Notes under the pieces: generated by a model | Database searches by the model: none | What the model saw: only the letters and a program-made list of their open reading frames with translations | Told to the model about the DNA's origin: nothing | From: JAWBOD01 sp964651405 | GTDB lineage: Archaea > Aenigmatarchaeota > Aenigmatarchaeia > Aenigmatarchaeales > Aenigmatarchaeaceae | Length of the DNA stretch: 33,938 nt | Reading direction: 5' to 3' | Assembly (NCBI GenBank): GCA_964651405.1 | Contig: CAZYZB010000006.1 | Span: 1-33,938 of the forward strand | Shown: in pieces, positions 1 through 6,237 of the stretch | Numbering within the stretch: the stretch's first letter is position 1 | How the letters are laid out: every line of letters starts with the position of its first letter | Made by a program: the position numbers and the translations under genes

Positions 1-67
1 TTTTTTTGCTGGCAGATATTAGTCTTAGTTTCTTTGGCAAAGGCGTTGGCTTGTTTGGCATAATCAT
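1..67 (-). CDS. rpl39e: Ribosomal protein L39e, N-terminal part (cut by window edge)
   Basis: The minus-strand frame runs off the left edge of the window. It reads MIMPNKPTPLPKKLRL and then ISASKK, matching the basic start of archaeal L39e, a roughly 50-residue protein of the large subunit lining the exit tunnel. The ATG at 67 overlaps the PDCD5 stop as ATGA; a second in-frame ATG at 61 gives MPNKP and is the more family-like start. Only about 22 residues are visible, so the call rests on this short match plus its position directly after S19e and PDCD5, a common archaeal gene order. Confidence 0.8.
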   Translation of the reverse strand, partial: MIMPNKPTPLPKKLRLISASKK

Positions 68-324
68 CTTCTCTTTATCTTTATCTTCCTTGACGGCATT
101 AAAACACTTAGAATTTGCTTTAACTTAACATCATCAATCATCTCGTTCAACTGGCCTGACTGAGCAAGTTGAAATAAGTACATTTCAAGTTGGGTAGCAA
201 CCAGAGGGTTTGCTAGCTTAACTCTTCCCATTCTTTCAACTGCCTCTTTTGTTAAAATCTTTCTTAAAACTTCTTTTTTCATTGATTCGAATTCAGCAGT
301 ATTCTCAGTGTTTTCGTCTTTCAT
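64..324 (-). CDS. PDCD5-family DNA-binding protein
   Basis: This is an 86-residue basic helical protein. The core around RMGRVKLANPLVATQLEMYL and the C-terminal part (KLKQILSVLMP then a Lys/Arg tail) are typical of the archaeal PDCD5/TFAR19 family, which is known as a nucleic-acid-binding protein of uncertain cellular role. The usual archaeal length is about 110 residues, so this copy has a short N-terminal tail. It sits between S19e and L39e with 4-nt ATGA overlaps on both sides, so it is translationally coupled to ribosomal proteins. The family assignment is firm; a specific function cannot be read from the sequence. Confidence 0.88.
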   Translation of the reverse strand: MKDENTENTAEFESMKKEVLRKILTKEAVERMGRVKLANPLVATQLEMYLFQLAQSGQLNEMIDDVKLKQILSVLMPSRKIKIKRR

Positions 325-737
325 TTTATCTCCTTTGATACTCTATTTAAAAGACCTTGACCTCTAGAAGTTATAACTCTTCCTTTCTTTGGCTTATCAA
401 TTTTTTGAACATATCCTGATTTTTCAAGTTGCTGGATAATTAACCTTATTATTTTTCCTCCAGCCTTTCTTTGATGAGCTCCTTTGTGGCCTCTTCTCCT
501 TCTTCCGCCAAATGCAGTTCTTAGTCTTTGCACACCGACAGGTCCATTTAAGTATATCTTTCTTAAAACAGCAGCTGACCTTAAAAACCACCAATCTTTT
601 TGAAGAGGCGGCCTTTCCTCAGATACACCAGTCTTAACATATTTGCTCCAGTCTGGAGGCTTGATATTCTCATTTTTCTTTAATTCCTCGGAAAGCTTTT
701 CTATAAGTTTTTGAGTTGGAACATCTCTCATAATCAT
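321..737 (-). CDS. rps19e: 30S ribosomal protein S19e
   Basis: 138 residues with S19e family blocks: KPPDWSKYVKTG, the PPLQKDWWFLRSAAVLRKIY segment, GPVGVQRLRTAFGGRRRRG and a C-terminal winged-helix stretch (IIQQLEKSGYVQKI). S19e is a small-subunit head protein of archaea and eukaryotes needed for 30S maturation. Two in-frame ATGs exist at 737 and 731; the second gives MRDVPTQ, closer to the family start, with GATGATT just before it. It follows the short RNase P gene after about 25 nt and overlaps PDCD5 by 4 nt, so the three genes probably form one transcript. Confidence 0.95.
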   Translation of the reverse strand: MIMRDVPTQKLIEKLSEELKKNENIKPPDWSKYVKTGVSEERPPLQKDWWFLRSAAVLRKIYLNGPVGVQRLRTAFGGRRRRGHKGAHQRKAGGKIIRLIIQQLEKSGYVQKIDKPKKGRVITSRGQGLLNRVSKEIK

Positions 738-762
738 CTTGTCTCTAATATACTTTTCAGGT

Positions 763-930
763 TTAAAAATCTATCTTTAACCTATATTTGTTGGCAATCT
801 TCTTAATAAGTTCCTTATATCTTTCTGCGAATTCAGGCTTCTTTTTTATCATTCCCTTTAATATCTCTATTCTCTCTTCTGCTATCTTAACTCTATTTTC
901 CTTTATTTGTTTGAACCTTTTATATTTCAT
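763..930 (-). CDS. Short Rpp21/RNP4-like RNase P protein without zinc ribbon
   Basis: A 55-residue ORF: MKYKRFKQIKENRVKIAEER, then IEILKGMIKKKPEFAERYKE and LIKKIANKYRLKIDF. The segment from RIEIL through KIANKYRLKI matches the N-terminal helical pair of archaeal RNase P component 4 (Rpp21/Rpr2), where it precedes a four-Cys zinc ribbon. Here a TAA follows immediately and only about 25 nt separate it from S19e, so the zinc ribbon is absent and cannot be recovered in another frame. The family keeps this gene next to S19e in many archaea, which supports the identification. Alternatives: a genuinely minimal RNase P subunit that keeps only the Rpp29-binding helices, or a decaying gene. The ORF is clean and starts with ATG. 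Confidence 0.65.
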   Translation of the reverse strand: MKYKRFKQIKENRVKIAEERIEILKGMIKKKPEFAERYKELIKKIANKYRLKIDF

Positions 931-994
931 CTATATTATTTGAATTTAATAAAATTTATATTGAGAATAGAAATTAAATATGTTCCTTAATTGC

Positions 995-1699
995 TCAGGA
1001 CTCGAAATTAACAACAGAGTTAAAACTACACTCGCAGGGACATTTTCTGCAAACATGACAGTTGTTCGAGAACATAATCGAAAGTTCTTTCGCTATACTC
1101 GTGTTAAGGGAGTTGAACAAGCTTATGATGCATGAAAAAATGTCAGCAGACTCTGAAATGATCTCTTTAAAGAGCTCATCTTTATGTTCTCCCATGTGTG
1201 TCAATACTATTTCTGAAAGTTCTCCCAACTCTTCTGCCAAATGAATTCCAGCATCTTCTATTGTCCTTTTTTCAGGCGGGTATATTTTTTTGAACATTGT
1301 TTGATACTCTTCAAGAGTAGACGGCTTTTTTAGGTTGTTTATCTGGACATTTTCTCTGATTTTTATTCCTCTCTCTTTACATGAGCATGGACAAGTAGCG
1401 CAATACGAGCATAAGTAAGGGAACCTTCTCCACACAGCATCCTCAAGATCTATGTGAAGCCTGTTCAACAGCGATGAGAACCAACTGAGAGAAATCAGTA
1501 TATTAAGTTTAGTTTTTTCGTAATCTTTCTTTCTTATACCTTTAAGACCTCTCATTGTAAAGCGCTCTACATTGCTGAGCATATCCCATAGACTAAAATA
1601 CCTGTCATTCGAAAGGCCATAAATCTCATTAACAAAATTCTGATATTCTTTAATTGTGGTATTCTGAGTGATGCAAGGCAACATATCACTATAAAACAT
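995..1699 (-). CDS. Tandem MazG-like protein with repeated Cys clusters
   Basis: 234 residues in two similar halves. The second half (about 128-234) contains HLAEELGELSEIV and ESADIFSCIISLFNSL, the EExxE (156-160) and ExxD (183-186) metal-binding pattern of all-alpha NTP pyrophosphohydrolases of the MazG type. The first half has the same helical layout (about 20-95) but lacks the acidic residues, so it is probably structural. Each half ends in the same motif CxxCxxCPCxC: residues 97-107 (CSYCATCPCSC) and 214-224 (CHVCRKCPCEC). An internal duplication with one degenerate copy is the simplest reading. The likely role is hydrolysis of a nucleotide or related triphosphate; the substrate is unknown. 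It is monocistronic, ending 60 nt beyond the RNase P gene. Confidence 0.7.
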   Translation of the reverse strand: MFYSDMLPCITQNTTIKEYQNFVNEIYGLSNDRYFSLWDMLSNVERFTMRGLKGIRKKDYEKTKLNILISLSWFSSLLNRLHIDLEDAVWRRFPYLCSYCATCPCSCKERGIKIRENVQINNLKKPSTLEEYQTMFKKIYPPEKRTIEDAGIHLAEELGELSEIVLTHMGEHKDELFKEIISESADIFSCIISLFNSLNTSIAKELSIMFSNNCHVCRKCPCECSFNSVVNFES

Positions 1700-1722
1700 T
1701 TTGGTAGATTAAATTTAAAAAG

Positions 1723-1757
1723 TGCGTCGACCGGGATTTGAACCCGGAGTAAGCAAT
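1723..1757 (-). other. Orphan tRNA 3' end (T-arm plus acceptor strand)
   Basis: The minus strand has a perfect T-arm, CCGGG-TTCAAAT-CCCGG, then TCGACGC and A at the discriminator position, followed by a T-rich flank. The seven acceptor bases are identical to those of the tRNA-Gly gene at 2522-2640. No D-arm or matching GCGTCGA 5' strand lies upstream within reach; the adjacent sequence is AT-rich and then the antisense of an endonuclease gene. Bases before the T-arm (GCTTACT) could form anticodon-stem and variable-loop positions but do not make a good cloverleaf. It could be the 3' half of a split tRNA, a relic left by an insertion, or a diverged Gly tRNA 3' end. Confidence 0.6.
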
Positions 1758-1765
1758 ATATTGCT
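1752..1765. repeat. 14-nt perfect palindrome followed by T-run
   Basis: AGCAATATATTGCT reads the same on both strands and is followed by a run of T and then TATATATAATTAATT. On the plus strand it looks like a weak hairpin plus T-tract; on the minus strand the same AT-rich stretch forms a TATA-like sequence just ahead of the orphan tRNA 3' end. It lies 20 nt before the endonuclease ATG. Confidence 0.5.
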
Positions 1766-1785
1766 TTTTTTATATATAATTAATT

Positions 1786-2520
1786 ATGAGAGTAGTTAAA
1801 AATAACCTGAAAAAATCTGTCTTAAAATGTCTAAAACAAAATAAAAGCTTAAATCAAATTTCAAGAGAACTAAACTTAAATAAAACAACTGTTTATTACT
1901 GGTATAAAAAATTAGGAAAATCAAAAATAACAAAAATCAACATTAAAAAAGATAATGAAAATTTGATTGGAGAATTTATCGGAATTTTTGCAGGAGATGG
2001 AAACTATTATCTAGACAAAGATTACCATCATAGTATTACGATATACATCGATAGTAAAGATAAAAAGTATATTTCTCATGTAAAGCAAGTGATATTAGAT
2101 CTTTTTTCGAAAAACCCAAACATTATTAATAGAAAGGATGATAATACAACTTACATTAGGATAAGATCGAAAGATGCTCACTTATTTATTAAAAATTATT
2201 TAACATGGAAAAATAAAAAATCTAGTTCTATATGCTTAAGAAATGATATTAAACACTATTCTAACGAATTTTTAAAAGGATTCATTTGTGGACTTTTTGA
2301 TACTGATGGTTTTATAGACAGGGATACGTCAAGAGCTGTTTTTGGAACAATCTCAAATAGTTTAGTAACAAATGTTGAAGAAGTATTTTCATTGTTTAAC
2401 ATTAAATATACAAAGAATGTTCATATTGATAAGAGAGGAAATCGTAAACCATTATCTCATATAAACGTATCCAGAAAAGATATAGATAAATTCTTCAATT
2501 TAATTAATCCAATTCATTGA
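1786..2520 (+). CDS. LAGLIDADG homing endonuclease with N-terminal HTH
   Basis: 244 residues. Residues 8-45 form a helix-turn-helix (SLNQISRELNLNKTTVYYWY). Two LAGLIDADG motifs follow: LIGEFIGIFAGDG (60-72) and FLKGFICGLFDTDG (162-175), so it is the monomeric two-motif type, each motif ending in the metal-binding Asp. Such enzymes make a site-specific double-strand break that drives spread of their host intron or gene. It is one of few plus-strand genes here, and its TGA at 2518-2520 lies 2 nt from the 3' end of the convergent tRNA-Gly gene, with an orphan tRNA 3' end on its other flank. It is not inside a recognisable intron. Motif residues look intact, so it may be active. Confidence 0.88.
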   Translation: MRVVKNNLKKSVLKCLKQNKSLNQISRELNLNKTTVYYWYKKLGKSKITKINIKKDNENLIGEFIGIFAGDGNYYLDKDYHHSITIYIDSKDKKYISHVKQVILDLFSKNPNIINRKDDNTTYIRIRSKDAHLFIKNYLTWKNKKSSSICLRNDIKHYSNEFLKGFICGLFDTDGFIDRDTSRAVFGTISNSLVTNVEEVFSLFNIKYTKNVHIDKRGNRKPLSHINVSRKDIDKFFNLINPIH

Positions 2521-2521
2521 T

Positions 2522-2640
2522 TGCGTCGAGGGGGAATTTCAGGATTGATATCCATTTGAACCCCCGTCGTGAGCTTTCATCAGAATCTATGGAAGGCATA
2601 CACGCTAAGCTTCATGTCCTAACCACTAGACTATCGACGC
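2522..2640 (-). tRNA. tRNA-Gly(UCC) with three introns
   Basis: Removing three inserts gives a flawless 72-nt cloverleaf: acceptor GCGTCGA/TCGACGC, D-stem GTCT/GGAC, anticodon stem TGAGC/GCTCA, loop CTTCCAA (anticodon UCC), T-arm GGGGG-TTCAAAT-CCCCC, discriminator A. Intron 1 (2598-2611, 14 nt) is at 29/30, with central helix ACAT/GTGT and 3-nt bulges GAA and ATG. Intron 2 (2576-2589, 14 nt) is at the canonical 37/38 site, with helix CTTC/GATG (one mismatch). Intron 3 (2536-2554, 19 nt) is at 59/60 in the T-loop. A TATA-like AATTTAAAAG lies about 20 nt upstream of the 5' end. The amino acid call rests on the anticodon, the G1-C72 acceptor and A73. Confidence 0.9.
2536..2554 (-). other. T-loop (59/60) BHB intron of tRNA-Gly
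   Basis: The intron is TGGATATCAATCCTGAAAT. The surrounding RNA forms a complete bulge-helix-bulge: outer helix is the T-stem GGGGG/CCCCC, central helix TTCA/TGAA (4 bp, perfect), bulges AA^T and AT^T, inner helix GGAT/ATCC with loop ATCA. Cutting after the second base of each 3-nt bulge restores TTCAAAT. This is the substrate form of the archaeal splicing endonuclease. Confidence 0.88.
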
Positions 2641-2724
2641 ATGTATCTACTTTTAAATTGAAACCATATAAATCTTTTACATTAAATTTAACCCAATCTT
2701 TAGACTTTGAAATTCTTAGTTTTT

Positions 2725-3702
2725 CTAATGCTCTGTAATCTTTATTTCAATCCTGTTCTTACTTGAAATAATCTCAACCTTTCCACCTATCGGAAATGTT
2801 ATGATAGGCGTGGTATGCCCGAAATCTACATTAGAAATAACTGGAATGCCTTGTAGCTCTTTCTTGCTTTTGATAATCTTCGTAAGCAATTCGTTTGTCA
2901 TGTTAGATTCTTTCTGAAACCTCCCGATGATTATTCCTCTGACTTCTTCAAATCCAGATTGATGTATAAGAGATTGCAAGTCCCTATCAAAGTGCTGTGG
3001 CTTAGACTCATAGTCGTCTTCGATAAAAAATATGCTTTCTTTCAAAGACGGCATGAACTCAGTACCTTGCAACAAATTAAAGGTACATAGGTTTCCGCCT
3101 ATGATAGTCCCTTTGGCTTCGCCTTCGTTTATAGTGGCATACCCTTTATTTTCGATAAAGTTCCTTTTCTCTTGGTCTTTGTACCACTCGTCATCACTCC
3201 ATTCACCTGAGGATTTTACATCGAACACTTTTGATTCGAATAAGCATTTTTTGAAATATTCCATGGTAAAATCAAAACCTTTTTTCATTCCGAACGAAGA
3301 AAAGTGTGGACCATAATAGCATACCAAACCTGTTTTAGCGTATATAGCGTCTTGTAAGGCGGTTATATCAGAGAAGCCACAGAATATTTTTGGGTTTTGT
3401 TTTATTTTTTTATAGTCAATGTATCTAAGAAGCTGATTAGAATTAAAGCCGCCAATAGAGGTTAAAATTGCCTTTACGTTTTTATCAATAAACGCTGCAT
3501 TCAAGTCATCTATCCTAGAAGCAATCTTGGAAGAATTGAAATCGTTAATCTCCTCTGAATTTTTGGAGAAAGACACCTTCAGACCAATTTCGTCAAATCT
3601 CTGAACAGCGATGTCTCTCGACTCTTTTGATATTATCGCAAGACTTCTCGAAGGAGAGATGACCCTCATCTCGTCCCCTCTCTTTAGCTTTGTAGGTATC
3701 AT
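2725..3702 (-). CDS. Peptidase S66 (LD-carboxypeptidase / MccF-like)
   Basis: 325 residues, full length for the S66 family. The Ser-Glu-His triad is visible: Ser111 in CGFSDIT, Glu228 in FFIEDD and His296 in FGHTTP. Known members cleave LD-peptide bonds in murein recycling or the amide of microcin C7-type toxins (MccF). Archaea have no murein, so self-immunity to peptide-nucleotide antibiotics or trimming of another peptide is more likely; this is inference. The ATG at 3702 is preceded by GGTGATA, a strong Shine-Dalgarno. It lies alone between tRNA-Gly and tRNA-Trp, on the same strand as both. Confidence 0.88.
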   Translation of the reverse strand: MIPTKLKRGDEMRVISPSRSLAIISKESRDIAVQRFDEIGLKVSFSKNSEEINDFNSSKIASRIDDLNAAFIDKNVKAILTSIGGFNSNQLLRYIDYKKIKQNPKIFCGFSDITALQDAIYAKTGLVCYYGPHFSSFGMKKGFDFTMEYFKKCLFESKVFDVKSSGEWSDDEWYKDQEKRNFIENKGYATINEGEAKGTIIGGNLCTFNLLQGTEFMPSLKESIFFIEDDYESKPQHFDRDLQSLIHQSGFEEVRGIIIGRFQKESNMTNELLTKIIKSKKELQGIPVISNVDFGHTTPIITFPIGGKVEIISSKNRIEIKITEH

Positions 3703-3704
3703 AA

Positions 3705-3711
3705 TATCACC
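3705..3711 (-). promoter_or_regulatory. Shine-Dalgarno of the S66 peptidase
   Basis: On the minus strand GGTGATA is followed by TT and then the ATG at 3702. GGTGAT complements the usual archaeal 16S rRNA 3' end and fixes this start. Confidence 0.6.
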
Positions 3712-3716
3712 ATGAG

Positions 3717-3822
3717 TGGGGTCAGAGGGATTTGAACCCCCATCCCGAGGTTTCTTCTATCATCCTTGATTCAATGCTCCATGACTGGAGCCTCGTATCG
3801 TGCCAGGTTGGACCATGACCCC
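3717..3822 (-). tRNA. tRNA-Trp(CCA) with 33-nt intron
   Basis: Acceptor GGGGTCA/TGACCCC, anticodon stem CGAGG/CCTCG, loop CTCCAGA with anticodon CCA, T-arm GGGGG-TTCAAAT-CCCTC, discriminator A; mature length 73 nt. The intron (3752-3784) is at 37/38. Its central helix CTCC/GAAG has one mismatch and its 3' junction is AGAA^A, as in several other introns here. Euryarchaeal tRNA-Trp introns often encode a C/D box guide; this one has GATGATA but is too short for a complete guide. The D-stem has three pairs only. Confidence 0.9.
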
Positions 3823-3877
3823 GTATTAGCTTCTATCTCTAGGCTAAGGATATTAAGAGATAAGAATATGAGTATTT

Positions 3878-4498
3878 TTATATTTTTGCTAAAGCAAAGG
3901 AATATCTATTATATTCAAGAACTTCTAGAACTTTTAAATCACAATTCTCTAACGCTTTTTTTAAATCATTTTTATTCATAGCCTTTTCAAATCCAAAGGG
4001 CCATTTATTTACTTTTTCTAAAAGACATTTAGCTATCTTATAATACCAAACTGGTCTAGGGACAGATATTATAATAAATCCATCTTTTTTTACACATTTT
4101 TTATGCACTTCAATTATCTTATTTTGCTTTTCTCCTAAGAAGTGTTCTATTAGGCCTTCACTATGTACAATATCAAATTTTTCTTGAGGCTTAAATTTAA
4201 ACAAATCCTTTTGTATAATTTTTGCTTTTATTTTATACTTCTTGAAATTTTTAGATGTTAAAGAAATAGCTTCTTTACTATTATCCACAAGTGTTGCCGA
4301 TCCACCGTACATTTTAATAAGTCTAGCTGTTATTTCACCTGATACACAACCAAGTTCAAATATTTTTGGGTTTTTTATCTTAAGTTTACTAAAGAATTCT
4401 TGATAAATGCCAAAAACTTTATTGTGATGTCTTTCCCAAGATTTTTCATAAATCCACTTAGGCTTCTTTAGCCAAACAACATCCCAATTATTTGTCAG
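3878..4498 (-). CDS. SAM-dependent class I methyltransferase, non-ATG start
   Basis: About 206 residues. The open frame extends well upstream of the first ATG (4312), and the upstream part holds methyltransferase motif I (PKIFELGCVSGEITARL), so translation must begin earlier. No ATG, GTG or TTG exists in frame; CTG at 4498, just inside the end of the glycosyltransferase gene, is the best start, with ATT codons as alternatives. Later features are KIIQKDLFKF (motif II/III region), FDIVHSEGLIEHF (post-motif) and IIISVPRPVWYYK. Motif I has Val where the third Gly of ExGxGxG usually sits. The 11-nt overlap with the glycosyltransferase implies coupled translation and a shared pathway, perhaps modification of a sugar or lipid-linked glycan. 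The substrate is unknown. Confidence 0.75.
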   Translation of the reverse strand: MTNNWDVVWLKKPKWIYEKSWERHHNKVFGIYQEFFSKLKIKNPKIFELGCVSGEITARLIKMYGGSATLVDNSKEAISLTSKNFKKYKIKAKIIQKDLFKFKPQEKFDIVHSEGLIEHFLGEKQNKIIEVHKKCVKKDGFIIISVPRPVWYYKIAKCLLEKVNKWPFGFEKAMNKNDLKKALENCDLKVLEVLEYNRYSFALAKI

Positions 4499-5543
4499 TT
4501 ATAACACCTGTTCTGCTAGCTCTATACCATTTTATAGTCTTTTTTTCTCTTTCGCTGTACGTAGCTTTTAAAGCAGAATAAAAGTTTATATAAAACATAA
4601 CTACAAAAACAGGAAACACAAGCAAATTTTCTAACGGTGCTTTAAAGTAGACGTTAGATATTGAAAATAATAGAAATTGGATTGTTACAATGGATAATGT
4701 CAAAGATAATATTAATGGTGATAATTTAAAGAACAATAAGTTAATCATTAAAATAAAAAGGAATAAGCAAGAAAACGAGTTTACCAAAACATTAAAGCTA
4801 TGCAAGTAATCTTCAACTGCCTCCTTAAAAGTGCTTTTAGGTAACTTTCTCCTTATTCTAATCAAACCTCTATAAAATCTATGTTTTTGATTTAAAACTC
4901 CACTTAATGAACTAGGACATTCATCATGAGTTAAAGCTTTTTGTTCTAAAACAGTTTTGTATTTATGTCTCCTTAATCTGACTGAAAGTTCTATGTCCTC
5001 TAGATAAGAATACTCATCAAAGCCAGAAATTTTCATAAGTGCGTCTTTTCTTAGAAACATATTTCTTCCTAAGAGATTAACATTTATACCGAGTTTATCA
5101 AAAATAAACTCTTGAAAGAATGTTACGTTAAGCTCTGAAGCAATAACCCTTGTGATAATATTTTGCTTAGCATTATAAGGTTTTATAAATCCCATAACTC
5201 CAACTATTTTTTCATCAGAAAATCTTTTAACTGCAGTCATAAGGCAATTCTTGTCCACTATGCAATCGGCATCAATAATACCTACTATTTCACCTTTTAG
5301 CTTTGGGAGAACAGCATTTATTGCCTCAGCCTTGCAGTGAGTTGAATTAGTTAATACAACCTTTATCTTCGGCTCATATTTTTTGCATACTTCTAATGTC
5401 CTATCAGTATTGTTTTTATCAGTTGCAACTATTATTTCTAACATACCTCTAGGATATTTTATTTTTAACAAGCTTTTTAGACAGTTTTCTATAACTTTTT
5501 CTTCATTCCTTACCGGTACTACTATGCTTACCTTAGGTAGCAT
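4488..5543 (-). CDS. Glycosyltransferase family 2, membrane-anchored
   Basis: 351 residues. An N-terminal GT-A fold (KVSIVVPVRNEEKVIENCL) binds a nucleotide sugar; DAD at 91-93 is the metal/UDP site, GRNMFLRKDAL and YLEDIEL (ED at 182-183) are the acceptor and base motifs, and QKHRFYRG (219-226) resembles the QxxRW motif of processive hyaluronan/cellulose synthase-like enzymes. Three hydrophobic C-terminal segments (about 253-275, 278-300, 312-335) anchor it in the membrane. It probably transfers sugars to a lipid or polysaccharide acceptor at the cytoplasmic face. It is divergent from the PHP gene, with an AT-rich promoter of 46 nt between them, and overlaps the methyltransferase downstream. 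Confidence 0.88.
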   Translation of the reverse strand: MLPKVSIVVPVRNEEKVIENCLKSLLKIKYPRGMLEIIVATDKNNTDRTLEVCKKYEPKIKVVLTNSTHCKAEAINAVLPKLKGEIVGIIDADCIVDKNCLMTAVKRFSDEKIVGVMGFIKPYNAKQNIITRVIASELNVTFFQEFIFDKLGINVNLLGRNMFLRKDALMKISGFDEYSYLEDIELSVRLRRHKYKTVLEQKALTHDECPSSLSGVLNQKHRFYRGLIRIRRKLPKSTFKEAVEDYLHSFNVLVNSFSCLFLFILMINLLFFKLSPLILSLTLSIVTIQFLLFSISNVYFKAPLENLLVFPVFVVMFYINFYSALKATYSEREKKTIKWYRASRTGVITDK

Positions 5544-5559
5544 AAAAGAAATATAAATT

Positions 5560-5572
5560 CTTTATATTTAAA
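5560..5572. promoter_or_regulatory. Shared TATA region between divergent GT2 and PHP genes
   Basis: The 46 nt between the two ATGs holds TTTATATTTAAAAC, about 20-25 nt from either start. The sequence is close to palindromic, fitting leaderless transcription in both directions. Confidence 0.5.
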
Positions 5573-5589
5573 ACATTATTAATGATTTC

Positions 5590-6237
5590 ATGCTAAAAGC
5601 AGACTTCCACGTTCATACCCATTACTCTAAATGTTCGGATATGAAGCCTCTTGATGTTGTTAAAAACGCTTTGATAAAGGATTATGATGTCATAGGAGTG
5701 GTTGATCACAATACTGTCAAAGGTGCCTTGGCTACAAAAAAAGTCGCTGGAAAAAAACTTCTAGTAATACCTGGTGAGGAGATAAAAACAAACTATGGAG
5801 AATTGTTGGTTTTTCTTTCAGATGGCAAATATAACAGAGATTTAGCAGACATTTTCGATAGAGCTAAGGACGAGAACCATTTCATTATTATCCCTCACCC
5901 ATTTGATTTTTTAAGAATTGAGAGCATTAAGAAAAATATATTTAAGATAAAAGAAGTAAATGCAATTGAGGTTTTTAATTCCAGAACATTGATAAATAGA
6001 TTTAATCTAATGGCTAGCAATTACGCAAAGAGAAAAAACATACCTAAAATTGTAGGCAGTGATGCGCACTTTGTAGAAGAAATTGGGAATGCCTCCTGTT
6101 TTTTAGAATGCGATAAAAACGTAGACGATATACTAGAATCTATAAAGAAAGATAAATTGAAGTTTTCTTGCAAAAGATGCTCAATAATGTCTCATTTAAA
6201 GTCTAACATCCTTCTACCTGTAAAGAGGATTTTTTAA
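5590..6237 (+). CDS. PHP-domain metal-dependent phosphoesterase
   Basis: 215 residues with the four PHP metal motifs: FHVHTHYS (His7, His9), VVDHN (Asp39, His40), PGEE (61-64) and GSDAH (Asp158, His160), plus IPHPFD (His103) and EVFNSR (Glu127). PHP proteins hydrolyse phosphomonoesters or cyclic phosphates; family members act as histidinol phosphatases, nucleoside 3',5'-bisphosphatases or polymerase-linked domains. Nothing shows which substrate is used. It starts leaderless from the promoter shared with GT2 and its 3' end overlaps the convergent UbiA gene by 24 nt, in a lipid/glycan neighbourhood. Confidence 0.88.
   Translation: MLKADFHVHTHYSKCSDMKPLDVVKNALIKDYDVIGVVDHNTVKGALATKKVAGKKLLVIPGEEIKTNYGELLVFLSDGKYNRDLADIFDRAKDENHFIIIPHPFDFLRIESIKKNIFKIKEVNAIEVFNSRTLINRFNLMASNYAKRKNIPKIVGSDAHFVEEIGNASCFLECDKNVDDILESIKKDKLKFSCKRCSIMSHLKSNILLPVKRIF

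Noticed and set aside
1062..1244. Plus-strand frame of 60 codons
   Set aside because: It is antisense to the MazG-like gene, whose motifs establish the coding strand.
1723..2640. Endonuclease gene lying inside one large tRNA-Gly intron
   Set aside because: tRNA-Gly at 2522-2640 is complete with its own acceptor strand, so the fragment at 1723 is a separate 3' end.
2517..2738. Plus-strand frame of 73 codons
   Set aside because: It runs through the tRNA-Gly gene and its introns in antisense.
3752..3784. C/D box guide RNA in the tRNA-Trp intron
   Set aside because: A C-box-like GATGATA is present, but the 33-nt intron has no convincing D box or guide segments, unlike long euryarchaeal Trp introns.
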